A program made the position numbers and the translations under genes. Below are positions 10,271-23,130 of a DNA stretch of 64,000 nucleotides, one piece after another (within the stretch, counting starts at the first letter, position 1; each line of letters opens with the position of its first letter). The DNA is from Narthecium ossifragum (taxonomy: Eukaryota > Streptophyta > Magnoliopsida > Dioscoreales > Nartheciaceae), in NCBI GenBank assembly GCA_963920575.1, contig OY986967.1, forward strand, positions 2,835,869 through 2,899,868, given 5' to 3'. The notes under the pieces were generated by a model that worked only from the letters and a program-made list of their open reading frames with translations, did not search any database and was not told the origin of the DNA.

Positions 10271-13200
10271 ATGGAGAGGAAGAAGTATCCGATCCGAGCG
10301 GAGGATTACCAGTTGCTTGAGGTCGTGGGGCAGGGTGTCAGCGCCTCCGTTCACCGGGCTCTGTCCATTCCGTTCGACGAGGTCGTCGCCATCAAGATCC
10401 TCGACTTTGAGCGCAACAACAGCGATCTGGTATGGTTTCGGACATTAAAGATCTTCCTATGTCTGAATTCTATGCATCAAAGAGCATTTTGCAGGAGTTG
10501 GTTTTAGGTAAAAATGGGTCTTTTCTTTTTTCTTTTTTGAATCTTTCAATGCTTTACTTCTGACAACCAGGCGTTGTATAGTTTAGGATATAGAGGCTCT
10601 TCCTCCCTGAATTGTCTTTCAAACAAGTGGGGTGCGGTTGCTTTAGAGGAGAGTTTTTAATGGTAGATGAATATTTGCTTCAGAGTCATTGATTGCTTAC
10701 ATGGATTCGACATATAATCATCTCATGACAATTATTTATCATTTTATAATAGCACCATTGATTCTACTTACTTCTATTGTGGCAACTGGGTGGCACAAGT
10801 GGTTGTGTTTGGAAGGCAGTGGAGATTTGTAAACAAGCAATATGGTTCTGTCTAATTTACTATACTCTGGAAAAAGAAGGTACCAATGATAATGGGGTTT
10901 ATGACATTTTTTCGGGTGCAAATTTAGTCAACTACTGCAATCTCTTCAAGTTGAATGTGTCACCCAACCTACTGCTTGCAATTACCTGCATTCAAGCATT
11001 CATGGATGTCCTCTGATTACTCATGAATAGAATAGGTGCTCTTCAAAGGAACTGGTTTGTTAACTGTCGACTATAGCGTCGTTTTGCTTTTGTTTCTTTA
11101 TATAGATGTCAAAGATGTCTAATGGCTTCTTCTTCTTTTTTTGCAGAGTAACATCTCGCGTGAGGCGCAGACCATGATCCTGATTGATCATCCGAATGTT
11201 CTCAAGGCTCATTGTTCCTTTGTAAACGACCATGACTTGTGGGTGGTCATGCCATATATGGCTGGTGGTTCTTGTCTTCATATAATGAAGTCTGCCTATC
11301 CCAGTGGCTTTGAGGAAGTCATCATTGCAACTGTGTTGCGTGAAGTATTGAAAGGCTTGGAATATCTTCATCACCATGGGCACATACATCGGGATGTGAA
11401 GGTGAAAGTTTCCTTCTCGAATGCTTAACTACATTATGCATATCAAGGATCATTTCTTCAAATTCTGTTATATTCCCTGACACAAAATGTTTGCCCTAAT
11501 TTTTGCAAGTTACATGTTTAAATGAAAGTATTTGAAGATTGCTTGAGGCTTTGATGCATTTAGATGAGCGCTCAGGTCTGTTCAAGGCAGTGGCACTCCA
11601 CTACTCTGAACAAATTGTGGTGGAATAGTGCTATACTGCTACACAAGAGATACTAGTTGTTTCTGATACTGTTCTTTCACCAGGCTGAATAAAAGTGTGA
11701 TGTCACTGGGAGAAGGGCAGATGGCTTTGGGAATCTTTTGATCATAGGATAGTTTTCCAAAACTGTGTGGTAGATGATTGCAAACAGGAACTATTGAATG
11801 ATTGTTGTCGAGATATCCGTAGATTTTGGAACTCTATATATTAACTTGATTTAACTACCATATCCTTAAGAATGTGTATGTAAATTAAGCACTAACAGAT
11901 AAGTTTCTTGCAAAAACATATATGTGGCAATTGAGATTTTGGAATTTGGTGGATATTTAATGGTTGAGATTTCCATAATTCACATCCAAATTAGTGTTTG
12001 AGAGAGACATGGTTTTCCAATTTGTTAGACATTGTACACAATTTCATCCTTTGCCATATATTTCGTGTCAAATGTTTTGATTGAAGAATTCGAGAAAAAC
12101 AGCAGTTAGTCATCAAAATAAAGTGGAACTTAGAGTGAACATGTTGTTGAATTCTAAGTATTCTTTGATGGTGTTGTCTTTGGTATCATACTTATCTGCA
12201 TATCGGTACCATTAGAGCTATAAATTCAAAATTAACCCTTTCTCTAACTTAACTGAGGCTTCTTCAATGTTTTCTTGAGTATTCTCAGACGTTCTCTCTG
12301 AATGATTCCTTATGCAGTAAACACCCTAGGTCTGACATACCTTCATGTAGGCTGGTAACATCTTAGTTGATGCACGTGGTGGAGTTAAGCTTGGAGATTT
12401 TGGAGTATCTGCCTGCCTTTTTGACTCGGGTGACCGGCAGCGCACAAGAAACACATTTGTTGGGACTCCTTGTTGGTGTGTATTGGAAAAGAGATTTAAT
12501 TCAATCTTGATGTTATATTGTAATACTATAAGGATTGCTTTCTGTTTAACCTGCACCTTATCTAGTATGCTCGTATATTTAAAACATCAGGCCTAATCCT
12601 TTTGGCCCCTCTCTTTCTCTTTAGGATGGCCCCAGAGGTTATGGAGCAATTGCATGGTTATGATTTCAAGTTCGATCACTATACTTTATCGCTCTTTGTA
12701 TTAGTGCTATTTCTAAGATTTATGCACTTCCTTTTTTCCTAAAACACTGTTCTCGAGTGACTTGCAGGGCAGACATCTGGTCATTTGGGATAACTGCTTT
12801 GGAGCTTGCTCATGGCCATGCTCCTTTCTCTAAATATCCCCCAATGAAGGTAAATTTTACTAGTAATTTAAGTATCCAGTAATTAAATATTCATTATTTC
12901 TCTTTATCCAGAGCAACGATCACCTGTTGGATTAGTCAACAATTAGTCTTAAAGAAATGGATGCAAAGTTGGGACAGATCACTATTGCTAATTAATGTGG
13001 ATGAATCGGTTTGGAAGGAGGCTGTTGCATAAGCATTCTTCAGATAGTGCACATTAGTTCGTTAACCAAATTTGTTTGGCAGGTCTTGCTCATGACCTTG
13101 CAAAATGCTCCACCATGCCTCAACTATGAGAGAGACAGGAAATTCTCAAAGGTGCTTTGCTTATTACATTACGAGCTTACTTGCTTTCTGTTTGAGATGA

Positions 13201-16200
13201 TTTTTTCACATGAATTATTCTTTGTTCCTAGTCTTTTAAGCAAATGATTGCTATGTGCTTGGTAAAAGATCCTTCAAGAAGGCCATCAGCACAAAAGCTC
13301 TTAAAACAAACTTTCTTCAAGCAAGCCAGATCCAGTGATTACTTTGCACGGAAAGTTTTGGAGGGTTTGCCTACTCTTGGTGATCGGCACCAAGCAATAA
13401 AGGCAAGCCAAGTCCTTTTCTGTGTCCATGTAGACATATTTATGTATACATTTCTTTCCAAGATGTGATCATCAGATCATGCTATTACATGAAAGCAGGA
13501 AAAGGAAGAAGATTTGCTTGCACAAAAGAAAATGCCTGATGGGAAGAAGGAGGAGATATCACAGGTTGGATCTTTTCCATTCTTGGCTGAGTCATTCAAG
13601 ATTTTATTGTCACTAATCACCAAAGGGTTGGTAGTCAACCTCAGTGGATGTGAGCTGTGTTGCTTATGTCACAAAATAGTAAGGATGAGACTGCATAATT
13701 AAGGACTTTTTGTAATTAGTATTTGAGCTACTAGGCAAAAGCTATAGGCTGGTTGAGTTTAAGGATACAGCTTCAGATATATAAGTATGATAAGCAGGGG
13801 ATTAGGATGGCCTAAAGTGAAGTCAAAGTTATTTTCGTCCCAGTTTCAAACCATGGGTCCAGACAAAGTGGTGCAAGATTTTATGTAATTATGCAAAATT
13901 TGAGAAATCCTTTAGATGTTCAGTTACTGCATGGAGAGTAAGAAGCGAAAGTTTGGGGAATTCACAAAACTGTTAATTTGTTTTTCTCACCCTTTTAGGC
14001 TGATTGTTTATGATAAAGCCTTAATGGTATCTCCTTCCTCTGCTTTGAATCCAGTTTCCTGTTGGTGGATTCTTTTTTATTAGCAATATCCAATCCGATT
14101 TCCTGCAGCCTGATTATTCTGAGCAGATTTCCTTAATTGTTGTTTCTTTGTCCTCCTTATTTTAACGTCATTTTTATGGTGTGGTTACAAATGGTCTAAT
14201 GTTACATTTTACTGCATAGAATGAATACAAAAGGGGAATTAGTGGATGGAACTTTGACATTGAAGACTTGAAGGCTCAAGCTTCACTGGTAGCATTAATC
14301 ACTTGATCCTGCGCTTTTCATTATTTCCCACATCCTCTTGCTTAAATTATTAATATCTATCAGGTTCCAGAAAATGATGATAATGCTCCTGGGAAAGATC
14401 CAGAAGGGTGCAAGAAAACCTTATTTGAACTAAATATTCTTTCCAGATGCTGCTCCTTTGGTGATGATGGTGAGATGGTAAGTTTTAACTGTATGCTTAG
14501 CACGGTTCAGTGAAAATGGCTCCAGTGGTCCTAAACTAGTCACCTTGCAGGATAGTGATTCAATGATGAGTAGTAAATTGGCTGTCCTTTCATCACCTGA
14601 TCAAACAGCAGATCCTCAAAGGTAGAATTTGTTGGCCAAATGGATCAATGCATATTGTTTCATAGTTTTCTGCTGTTGATTTTTACATTTCACAACTAAA
14701 TTGGAACTTCATAGATAGCTAGTCATGAAAGTTGTAGACCAGCATACAAATGCCCTATTATAGAATACAAAACATAATGACATGCATCATTGTCATTCTT
14801 ATGACTGCACTTTGAATCAACATTAATGTTTTTTTGGGGGGGCTTAAATGTGTATGCCTGGGGTCAGTATGCCCGCCAGTATCTTTTCTGATAATACCAA
14901 ATTTAAACTTTTCTTCCAGAGCCAGATCAGATGGATCAGACGATGAATCTAAGGAATCTGTAAACAGCGATCAGACTGTCATCCAACATGGCTTGCAGTC
15001 CAATGGCAATGAGACAGAAAATGATTTTAATGAAAGTTTTGAGTCAGATACCGATGAGAAGTACATGGACAGTGTACCAACTCCCTCTTTACATGAAAGG
15101 ACAGCTTCTATCAGTTCTTCCTCATCAGACCTCTTTCCCACCTCCAAAGGAGAGAGGTTTGGTACCTTCTAACCTCAATTTAAAGTAAAACTTCTCATGT
15201 CTGTGGATGGCAGCTATCTTATCGAATGTTAGCACTAACATAAGCTTGACTTATATGCTAATTTTCTCCTGATCATGTCGGCTGCTTATTTTGTTTGATG
15301 TGCTATTATGCCTCAGCTTATTAAACTTTTCTATGCTATTTGGTTCTTATGTTTTACTTTTGATTTTGATTTTTACCCTCAGTGGAGCTTGTTCTGTTTC
15401 TTTCTTTTATCAGAATCACATGCATAGAAGTATATCATGGGTGTGCATATGCTTCGACATGAATGCATCAGTTTGGCCAATGTTGGCCTTTTAATCTATT
15501 AAATTTTCGTGGTTGTTTTCACAAGCAATTTTACAAGTTTCATTACTACACATTTTTAAAATGTTAAGAAATGGTGAAATAAACATGGTCCTTAATTGTA
15601 GTATAAGAAGCATATGCATGAAAACTGTTTATCTTTTATATGCGGCTTCACACTCATATGTGAGACTAAAATGTGATTGATACTGGTAATAAAAAAACAT
15701 TTTTTTTAAGTCTTGCCTCCCCCAAAAAATGTTTGATGATATCTGAAAGGCTAAGTGGAATTTCTTGAAGTATTGATACATTTTTTTGTTGCTTGTTGAC
15801 CATTTGATCTGTAATCAAGCTCATTCTATTTTCCTGCTATTCCTACTAAGTGACAGCAAAACCTTCCATGTTCAGTCCACTTTTGTTTTAGCTTTAACTG
15901 GCAGTAGACATAAGCTTTGGTTATTTCCTATGTACATTGCATGTTGATGGTTCCATATAAATTATGCTGTTTGTGTGCATGTATATTTTTTATTGATGCT
16001 TCCAAAGTTGCTGGCTTGCTTATTGGTAGTGTTATTAACAATTAGCATCTTTTCTGCTTTGATATTGTTCCTTATGCCAAAAATTTGAGGTTCAAGACTA
16101 GACTCCAGAATAGTTATCTCATTGGAGCACTCTACTTGTCCTCCTAGGATACTCATTCAAATGGGCGAGTCTCAAGCAGTTCCCGTAAACCCAACTCAGA

Positions 16201-19200
16201 ACCAATTAGCCTGGGAATATCCACTTGACCTCCTTCAATGCAACTTCTTTGGTATATGATTAACTCACTACTCACTAGTGTGGTAGTGCCCAATTATCAT
16301 TTCTCAATAATTGCCTGCTAAAAGACACAATTACTTTTTGTGTAATGCCAACTTATGCTACCACGCTCCCACTTATCCATCTTCTCCTATGACTGGCACC
16401 TGCTTTCTCTATTCCCACTTAGTAAAATACCAGAGATTTAACTTGCAAGTGCCAGTCGGCATGGTCGTGCCACCGACATGTGCCGTGCTAGTAAATACAA
16501 GTAAATTTGCTGGCACAATGCTTATAACCAGCACGGGTTCCACAATAACACCTATGTGTGCTTCTATCATCAATTGCTTCATTGGTAGCCACTTAGGTAC
16601 CAATACCCACCTGACCTCCTATGCTAACAGCCTGACACTTGTTCCATCAATATTATCGTGGCATTGTATATCACATTAGCATCCTACAAACAGCCAATGA
16701 TTTTAATATCCTTCTGAAAACAACCATGTGCTCTATTACTATTCATTTCTACCAAGGATGCCCATGTTGATTGCACGAATGGTGGCGATTGACATTTTTT
16801 GAGCCGACAGCTTGTCGTCACTGACACGGGCCTCTGCATGGCACATGGGCGGGGCCCCTCTGCCGTTGCTGGGCACTTATATAACGGGGGTTTGAGACAG
16901 GATTTGAGGCAAGTGAGTGCTTACCTCTTTGCTGTGCCCATGGCACGATAATCCTTGATTTTTACTATTATACTCACTTGCATCAACTCACATTCTGCGT
17001 GAGTGTGTGTCTGAGTGAGAGAGAGAGAGGGAGAGGAGGGGGGGGGGGGAGAGAGGGAGGGAGGGAGGCAGGGAGGATGATACAGAGAGCAAATGAAAAT
17101 AGGATATTAAAGCCCCTAGTCATTGAGAAATTGTTTCCTAATTCTTGTAATCATTGTAGATAACAAGGTTAACATTTACCTTATTAGTGTTAGACACATT
17201 GTAATCTATGGAACTGTTGCTAAATTTTGTCAAGGGAAGAAGGAATTTAGAAATTATTCCGGGCCATGGAGTAACCAGATCATTGTGTTTTAGATAATTC
17301 ATCTATTTGAAGTTGAAAGATAATGAAAGCTTTTCATTCATAATTGAAGTATGGTGAATAGCTGTTGTTAGACTGAGAACTGTTTAGGGTTAAAACCTTT
17401 TCTAGTTTTTTTTTCATGAGCATTACCATTTCTGTTATATTCCCATAAATTGTTCTATGGGTTCAACGGTATAAATGATGCAGACGATAGCAAAGATTGT
17501 CAAGAAAATAATTTTCTTACATAATACCAGTCTCATTTTCCATGACAAAATAGCTATGGATATTGCTTGCAGCTGATGATGTTTTCGTTTTAGTTTTGTC
17601 CCATAACATATCCTAATTTTTCTTTTCACAATGTTTATCTTTCAGTTTGAAGCAAGGGAATTGCAATGGAGGTATGTCTCATGTTGCAACTGACGTCCCT
17701 TTGGAAGTCCAGAAAGCATCGAAAACACCTGGTATTCCAAAATCATTTTGGTGTCTTACTTTATACCATGATATATTAGATCATGATATTTTACCATTGA
17801 AGTTGTGATCTGCTACTGCAGTATCTAATGCTGATGATGTTGATGATAAAACAAAGTCTCCAGTTGTGCAGCAAAAGGGACGTTTCAAGGTGACATCTGA
17901 GAATATTGACTTAGATAAGGTATGCTACGAACCACAGTGTTCCATGTTTTATCTTTTGTTGATACTAGGCTGATCCTTGTATTATTCATCCAGGCTCTTC
18001 CACCTCTCGGCCTATCTAAAAGTCACAGTTTGCAGGTTAGCAATGTTTTGTGCCTCGAGTCTATTATCAGGAAAAAGCTTTATGGTTTGCATTATTTAAT
18101 CCATGTATACGGACTCTCTGAGTGCAGTTATCACCCTGTAAAATGGTTTTTGTTGTAATGGTATGCTTTCAGCAAATGTGAAGTCTAAACACCAGAATGT
18201 GCTTTGCTATCATTCTAACAATTCAAGAATAAAATATGTCTGTGGATGAGGGTAGTGTTGTATGATAAGGTGAGAGGTTATAATTTTAGGAATTTTATGA
18301 TCTCCAGTATTATGGAAAACCAAGAAAGATGGTATGGACTTGTCCGATACAGATCTTTGGTGAAGGACGAACTGCTGATTAGTACAGCGGGTTAGGGAAG
18401 AAGATATTAAAACTTAGGTGACATTGATGGACATTGTGGAGGACGTTATGCTTCATTACATTCATGCCCTGCGAACCTTTGATATACAAGAGATGGTTTG
18501 GACATGTGAGGACATATTTCTGGTGAAAGGAGTGCTGATTTGTGTTGAGGTTTCAGGGAAGAAAAGACGAAGGACCTAATAACATTGGTGGACATTGTTT
18601 TGTAAGCATAAGTGGAGAAGCGGATCCACAATCAAAGAAGGCCTGATTTTTAAGGTTGTGCTAAATTCTAGCAGCCCCCTCATTGTTGTAAGTGAACCAA
18701 TTCGATTGGTTACTATAATCAATATGTGTGTGCATGATGGGTATAGGGTCGGCTTTTGGCAGTAGTGACTAGTGAGATTATTATAATCTAAGGCAAAGAA
18801 AAGTTCTATTATTGTTGATCGAACCCCATAAGTTCTTCAATGTTAGATGCATTTAAGTGAAGCTTCACGAGACCACTTGATCTATCCCTTTGTAGGTCTC
18901 TGATCTTGTTAAGCAACTAATCTTTATGTTATGAAATTTAATTTCAGTCCATAAATTACATGCTGGGTACCCCTATAGTATTTTGCTCATGTAGTGTGTG
19001 ATCCATTTAAGCACTAACACATCGTCCGCATGTCAGAATGCTTTCATTGCCAACCTTATGCTTTCGATCTTAACATCAGTCCAAGTATTCATCAGCTGTA
19101 ATGCCCTATGTTGGTTACCACCAGCCACTCACTTGACAGTTGAATGGATTCAAACTTCACTGTTTAGAAAACCAAAGTCCATAATGTCTCGTATTATAGA

Positions 19201-22200
19201 TCAGAATGAGGATTTTACCTTGAGAAGCTACAAGAAAACAAAGCACTTATATAATGATGCCCGTTCTATCGTATATACTTGGTGTTAATTCTCTCACCCC
19301 TCAATTGAAAAGTTGAAAAAAATAGTATAGTTCCAGTAGTTGTACTTTGGCAGCAAACAACCCTTACTCTATTGCTAGGAATTCATTCATTCATGTAAAA
19401 GAAATTTTCCAGGGTATATTGTTTCCTTTTATACATATCATTATTAAAAGAAACAGTCCAAAATGATTTACATTACTTTGCGTCAGAGCCAACAAAACAG
19501 ATGTACATATCTCTGGAGTTATGTGCAGTAAGGTTGCATTGAGCTTAGACATGCCTTCTCTCTCTACTTGTTTCCTTAAGTTACATGCTATTTGTAATTC
19601 TATAGGTAATTACTCCTCTTCCTGCAACCTGTGTGCCATCATCATCTGATGCTGCAACAAGTCCACTTGGCTGTGCCATTTTTCAACAGCTGCACTCTAT
19701 CTTGCAGGCAAATATTCTTCAAAGGGTATGAGATCGGATATATTGTCCTTTTTTACCTAAATCTTTCAGTTTTTGCATAGTTATGTTTTCTTTTACAGGA
19801 TAACATTCTTAATTTGATGAAGCAGCTAAGTACTGGTGAGCCTTCAGGTATTTGATGCTCTCTCTTGCAGCTTATTTTTCTTTCCTGAAAGCAAACTGTT
19901 ACAAATTTCCACTTCATCAGTTAATCGTTCAACTGAAGGAGCAAGTATACCTTCACCCATACAATCACCCACTGCTGTAACAGACAAGTCTTTGGTGAGT
20001 GACTCTTTCTACTTGAACTCATGCACCAAGTCATATTCCAGTTAGTTTTCCCAGATTACAAGTTATTTTAGCCATAAACTTCGGGTAAGCAAAAGAAGGT
20101 TATGACTGGACTTCTTCTTCACTCTGTCATGCATGAATTGTATCTTGTTAATCTAGCAGTAAATTTGCACATCTTTTAGCACAAACAATCCATTTTCGAC
20201 TAGGAACAAAAATTGTCATATTTGATACCTATGGTCTGTGCCTTTGCTTGAGGCACAAAGAAGAAAGATCCCTTTCTAGGTACTACAAAGGGTAGTATAA
20301 TGTGGTAAACTCATAAGCTTAAATCTGCTTGCTGATCTTGTGGGAACTGATCAAGAAAAATTGCTCAAAAGGTTACGAAGGTCTTTTACATCATGATGTA
20401 TTGTGAAGATGTGTCATAAATGAATTAGAAATGGGATAGGGCACCGATATGGTGGGAGGGATTGGATGGAGGAATCAGAAATATGAGGTTGCATTAAAGG
20501 GAGGTCGACTCAGTAGATGTATATTGCTAATGGACTTATGTAACAGTCATGATGAATGTCTGCCTGGAAAATAGATCTGATAGAAGGTAAGGTATGAAGG
20601 GGAGAAGGTTCAGTGGTCACAAGTTTGACCTAGAATAGCCCCTCTCACTCTTTCTCAAAAAAGGGCTAAAGGAAAACAAAATGCGTGTAAACAGTCACTG
20701 GAACATGATGCAAATAGTACGTAAAAAGACAAAAGGCTCAGAAATCACAATGCTGGGATGTGGAGGATGGAAAATGCTGCTTCTTCAATGCTGCAGTTCT
20801 TTAGACATCCGATCCGAAGTAAAATGAAGGTTTAGTGACGTTTTTTAGAGCTTGGATCTATGAATGCTGCTTAGCTCCTGGCACTGCTTGAGTCTTTCCG
20901 TTATTGACCACAAACTGTGGAGTTTGAGACATTTGTACATGTGGCAGTAGCCTTTTTTTGGTAAACATGGTGTTCTCTGAAATTGGCATCACTTAACCTG
21001 ATTTTGCCATGTAACTTGGTGGGTCTAGCCCAAGTGGATTGCAGGTTGCATATGCTTTCAATGGAGATCAGAGAGTGATAGAAGACAATTCATGATATAT
21101 GAAGCACCTATGAAGAATGCGGTTAGATTTTTTAGCCCAAAAAATAAACATATTTGGTACTTAACTCCAGGTCCAGTAGGGAATCAGGAGAGATTATGAG
21201 TACAGAACGTTAGCAACATTCCTCCTGATGTTTGAGAACAATGCTATGAACAAGAATGGGTTTTGTTGCTTTGAACGGTGTTAGAAGTCCGTTAGAAGAG
21301 GTTTTTTGATTCACCATTACTGTGAGAATGGCTTGTTATTATGGTATAAGTGGTGGCATTGAATAAATGACGAGTAGACTCAAGCTGAATCAACAGGGTA
21401 CTATATTATCATTATCCACCCATAGTCTTTTGTACCTATTTAAAAACTTATGGGCTAGCCTCTGTAAACAGGTTATCATATAAACGAAAAGCACCATTTC
21501 CTCATTCTCTAGGACTCATTTGAATTTGTCTATTTTATTTTCATTCATCTTGTATTCCCTGGTTAACGATGTGTATTTGTAGCAGCAAATGGTATTTTTT
21601 GGGTAATTGAATATTAGTTTTATGCCTATGTGAGAGTTCATGCTTAAGTCCTGCTAGTTTGTCTGAAAAAAATTATTCCCTGTTCTTGCTAGGTGCTCAA
21701 TGACTAAGCCCATAGAAAGGCCATTTTTGCATTTGCAAAGTCATGACTCTCTGCTTAATATCTACTACGTAGTAGATGCTTTCGTGAAAGAGATAGCATA
21801 TAATCCTGCTCTTAGGATGTATTTGCCTGACCTCTTTTAAGGCTAAACAAACTTAATGGACGACATCTAGGGACAACCTATACTATTCTACTTTTAGTGG
21901 ACATCCCTAACCTTCTTGTATGTACTGCTTTCAGGCATGGTCATGGTTGTCGTCAGTAGTGCCTTTCACAAAAAAACAAAACAACAAAAAAAAACGAAAA
22001 ATACAGTAGTGCCTTTCACATTGCTTTTTTTCCCCTTGCTTAGCAGTTGCTTATAGATTAAGCGATTTTGTAAGGATCTCTCTATTGTAAGCAGCTGGAA
22101 ATAGCACATGAAAAGGAGAAAGAGCTGATTCAAGAGCTTGCTGAATTGCGGTGGAGGTAATATGATAACTGACAAGGAATAAGTGCTCGCAATATTGATT

Positions 22201-22458
22201 TTCATCATTGCTGGATAGATCATAGAATGCTGACGGTACTTAGATTATGGTTACACAACTTATGCATGGTTTGGAACTTTAGGTTCATATGTGCACAAGA
22301 CGAGGTACAGAGGCTTAAAGCAAAAGTTGCTCAGGTAAGTCCTACATTCTTCCCACATTCTTACATCCAGTCAGTGATGCAGGGATATCTATATCTACTA
22401 GTTTTTTGGATGGAGGAGGAGGATCTATGTCATAACTTTGATTTCAATTCAGGTCTGA
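10271..22458 (+). CDS. STE20/FRAY-type serine/threonine kinase (GCK-VI like)
   Basis: Plant germinal-centre-kinase-like Ser/Thr kinase of the FRAY/SPAK-related clade that also contains BLUS1. Exons: 10271-10429, 11147-11401, 12351-12475, 12625-12669, 12768-12849, 13083-13151, 13232-13402, 13499-13564, 14220-14288, 14364-14477, 14551-14621, 14920-15156, 17646-17731, 17822-17919, 17994-18035, 19606-19725, 19799-19847, 19921-19994, 22095-22156, 22283-22334, 22453-22458. All phases agree, giving 683 residues. The kinase domain has the loop [11 protein letters not shown] (20-30), VAIK lysine 42, HRDVK (Asp 136), DFG (Asp 154), [12 protein letters not shown], and [12 protein letters not shown] middle block carries [20 protein letters not shown], then [20 protein letters not shown] coiled-coil-like tail, [20 protein letters not shown], ends in KVAQV, as in Arabidopsis homologues. 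All catalytic residues are intact. The substrate is unknown. Confidence 0.93.
15157..17645 (+). other. Intron 12 of the kinase gene, with repeat-derived sequence
   Basis: This 2.5-kb intron contains at 16160-16950 a moderately GC-rich patch with GGCATGGTCGTGCCACCGAC and ACATGTGCCGTGC words resembling the repeat at 960-1010, plus a polypurine tract (GAGAGAGA and a G-run) at 17017-17070. I see no coding exon in it. Confidence 0.5.
19995..22094 (+). other. Intron 18 of the kinase gene
   Basis: This is a 2.1-kb intron bounded by TTG|GTGAGT and TAAGCAG|CTG. It is AT-rich and unique-looking, with no coding exon recognised. The acceptor has two AGs three bases apart (AAG|CAG|CTG); family alignment favours the second, which leaves out one glutamine. 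Confidence 0.6.
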
Positions 22459-23130
22459 CGTAGCTTTGGTGATCATTTATTGCTTGCTACTGCCTTGAAA
22501 ACATTCCGATCTCGAAAGAAAAAGGAGGATCAACTTGCCGATGCAAAACCACCACCAATCATGGCTTTTGAAGCTAGCTGAGGATTCTGGTAGTGTGGAA
22601 GCTGGAGAAGAGTTTTTTTATTGTTTTAGAATACATAGTCCTGTATAGTATTTATGCCATTCATTGCCTGCTCAGATGATGGCTGTGTTGTAGTATGAGA
22701 CTGTGCAACGCCTGTTTCCTGTACGTGCTGTAAATTTGGTACGAGTGATCCATTCTCAGATGGATCCGACCGACTACCGGACGGTGTAGGATGGATGTTC
22801 ATAGTTTTAGGGCATAACAATAAGAAGATAACATACTATACTGTTGTCTTTCTTTGGAGTTTACGATAATAAAGTATTCCTACAGAGTTTAATAAGTGTT
22901 TCTTCTCAACTATTGTTCAAAACAACTATTTTTTTTTTTTTACCATTGCAGAATTCTGGGGATTGAAGAAGGGGAAGGTTCTTGATATCTGTGAGTACCT
23001 ATCTATGGGGAACTCTTGGATAAGTTGGTAGCGAAAATCAGATCATGGAAGGTGCCCATGTTGTTGCGTAGTTAGTTGTAACCTAGTCCTTGGGCATAAT
23101 TAAGCAAAAAAGGAATGAGTATCAGGACAT
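22459..23130 (+). other. 3' flank of the kinase gene
   Basis: The stop codon TGA at 22456-22458 is followed by the presumed 3' UTR. An AATAAAG at about 22869 could serve as a polyadenylation signal. The remainder is unremarkable intergenic sequence. Confidence 0.4.
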
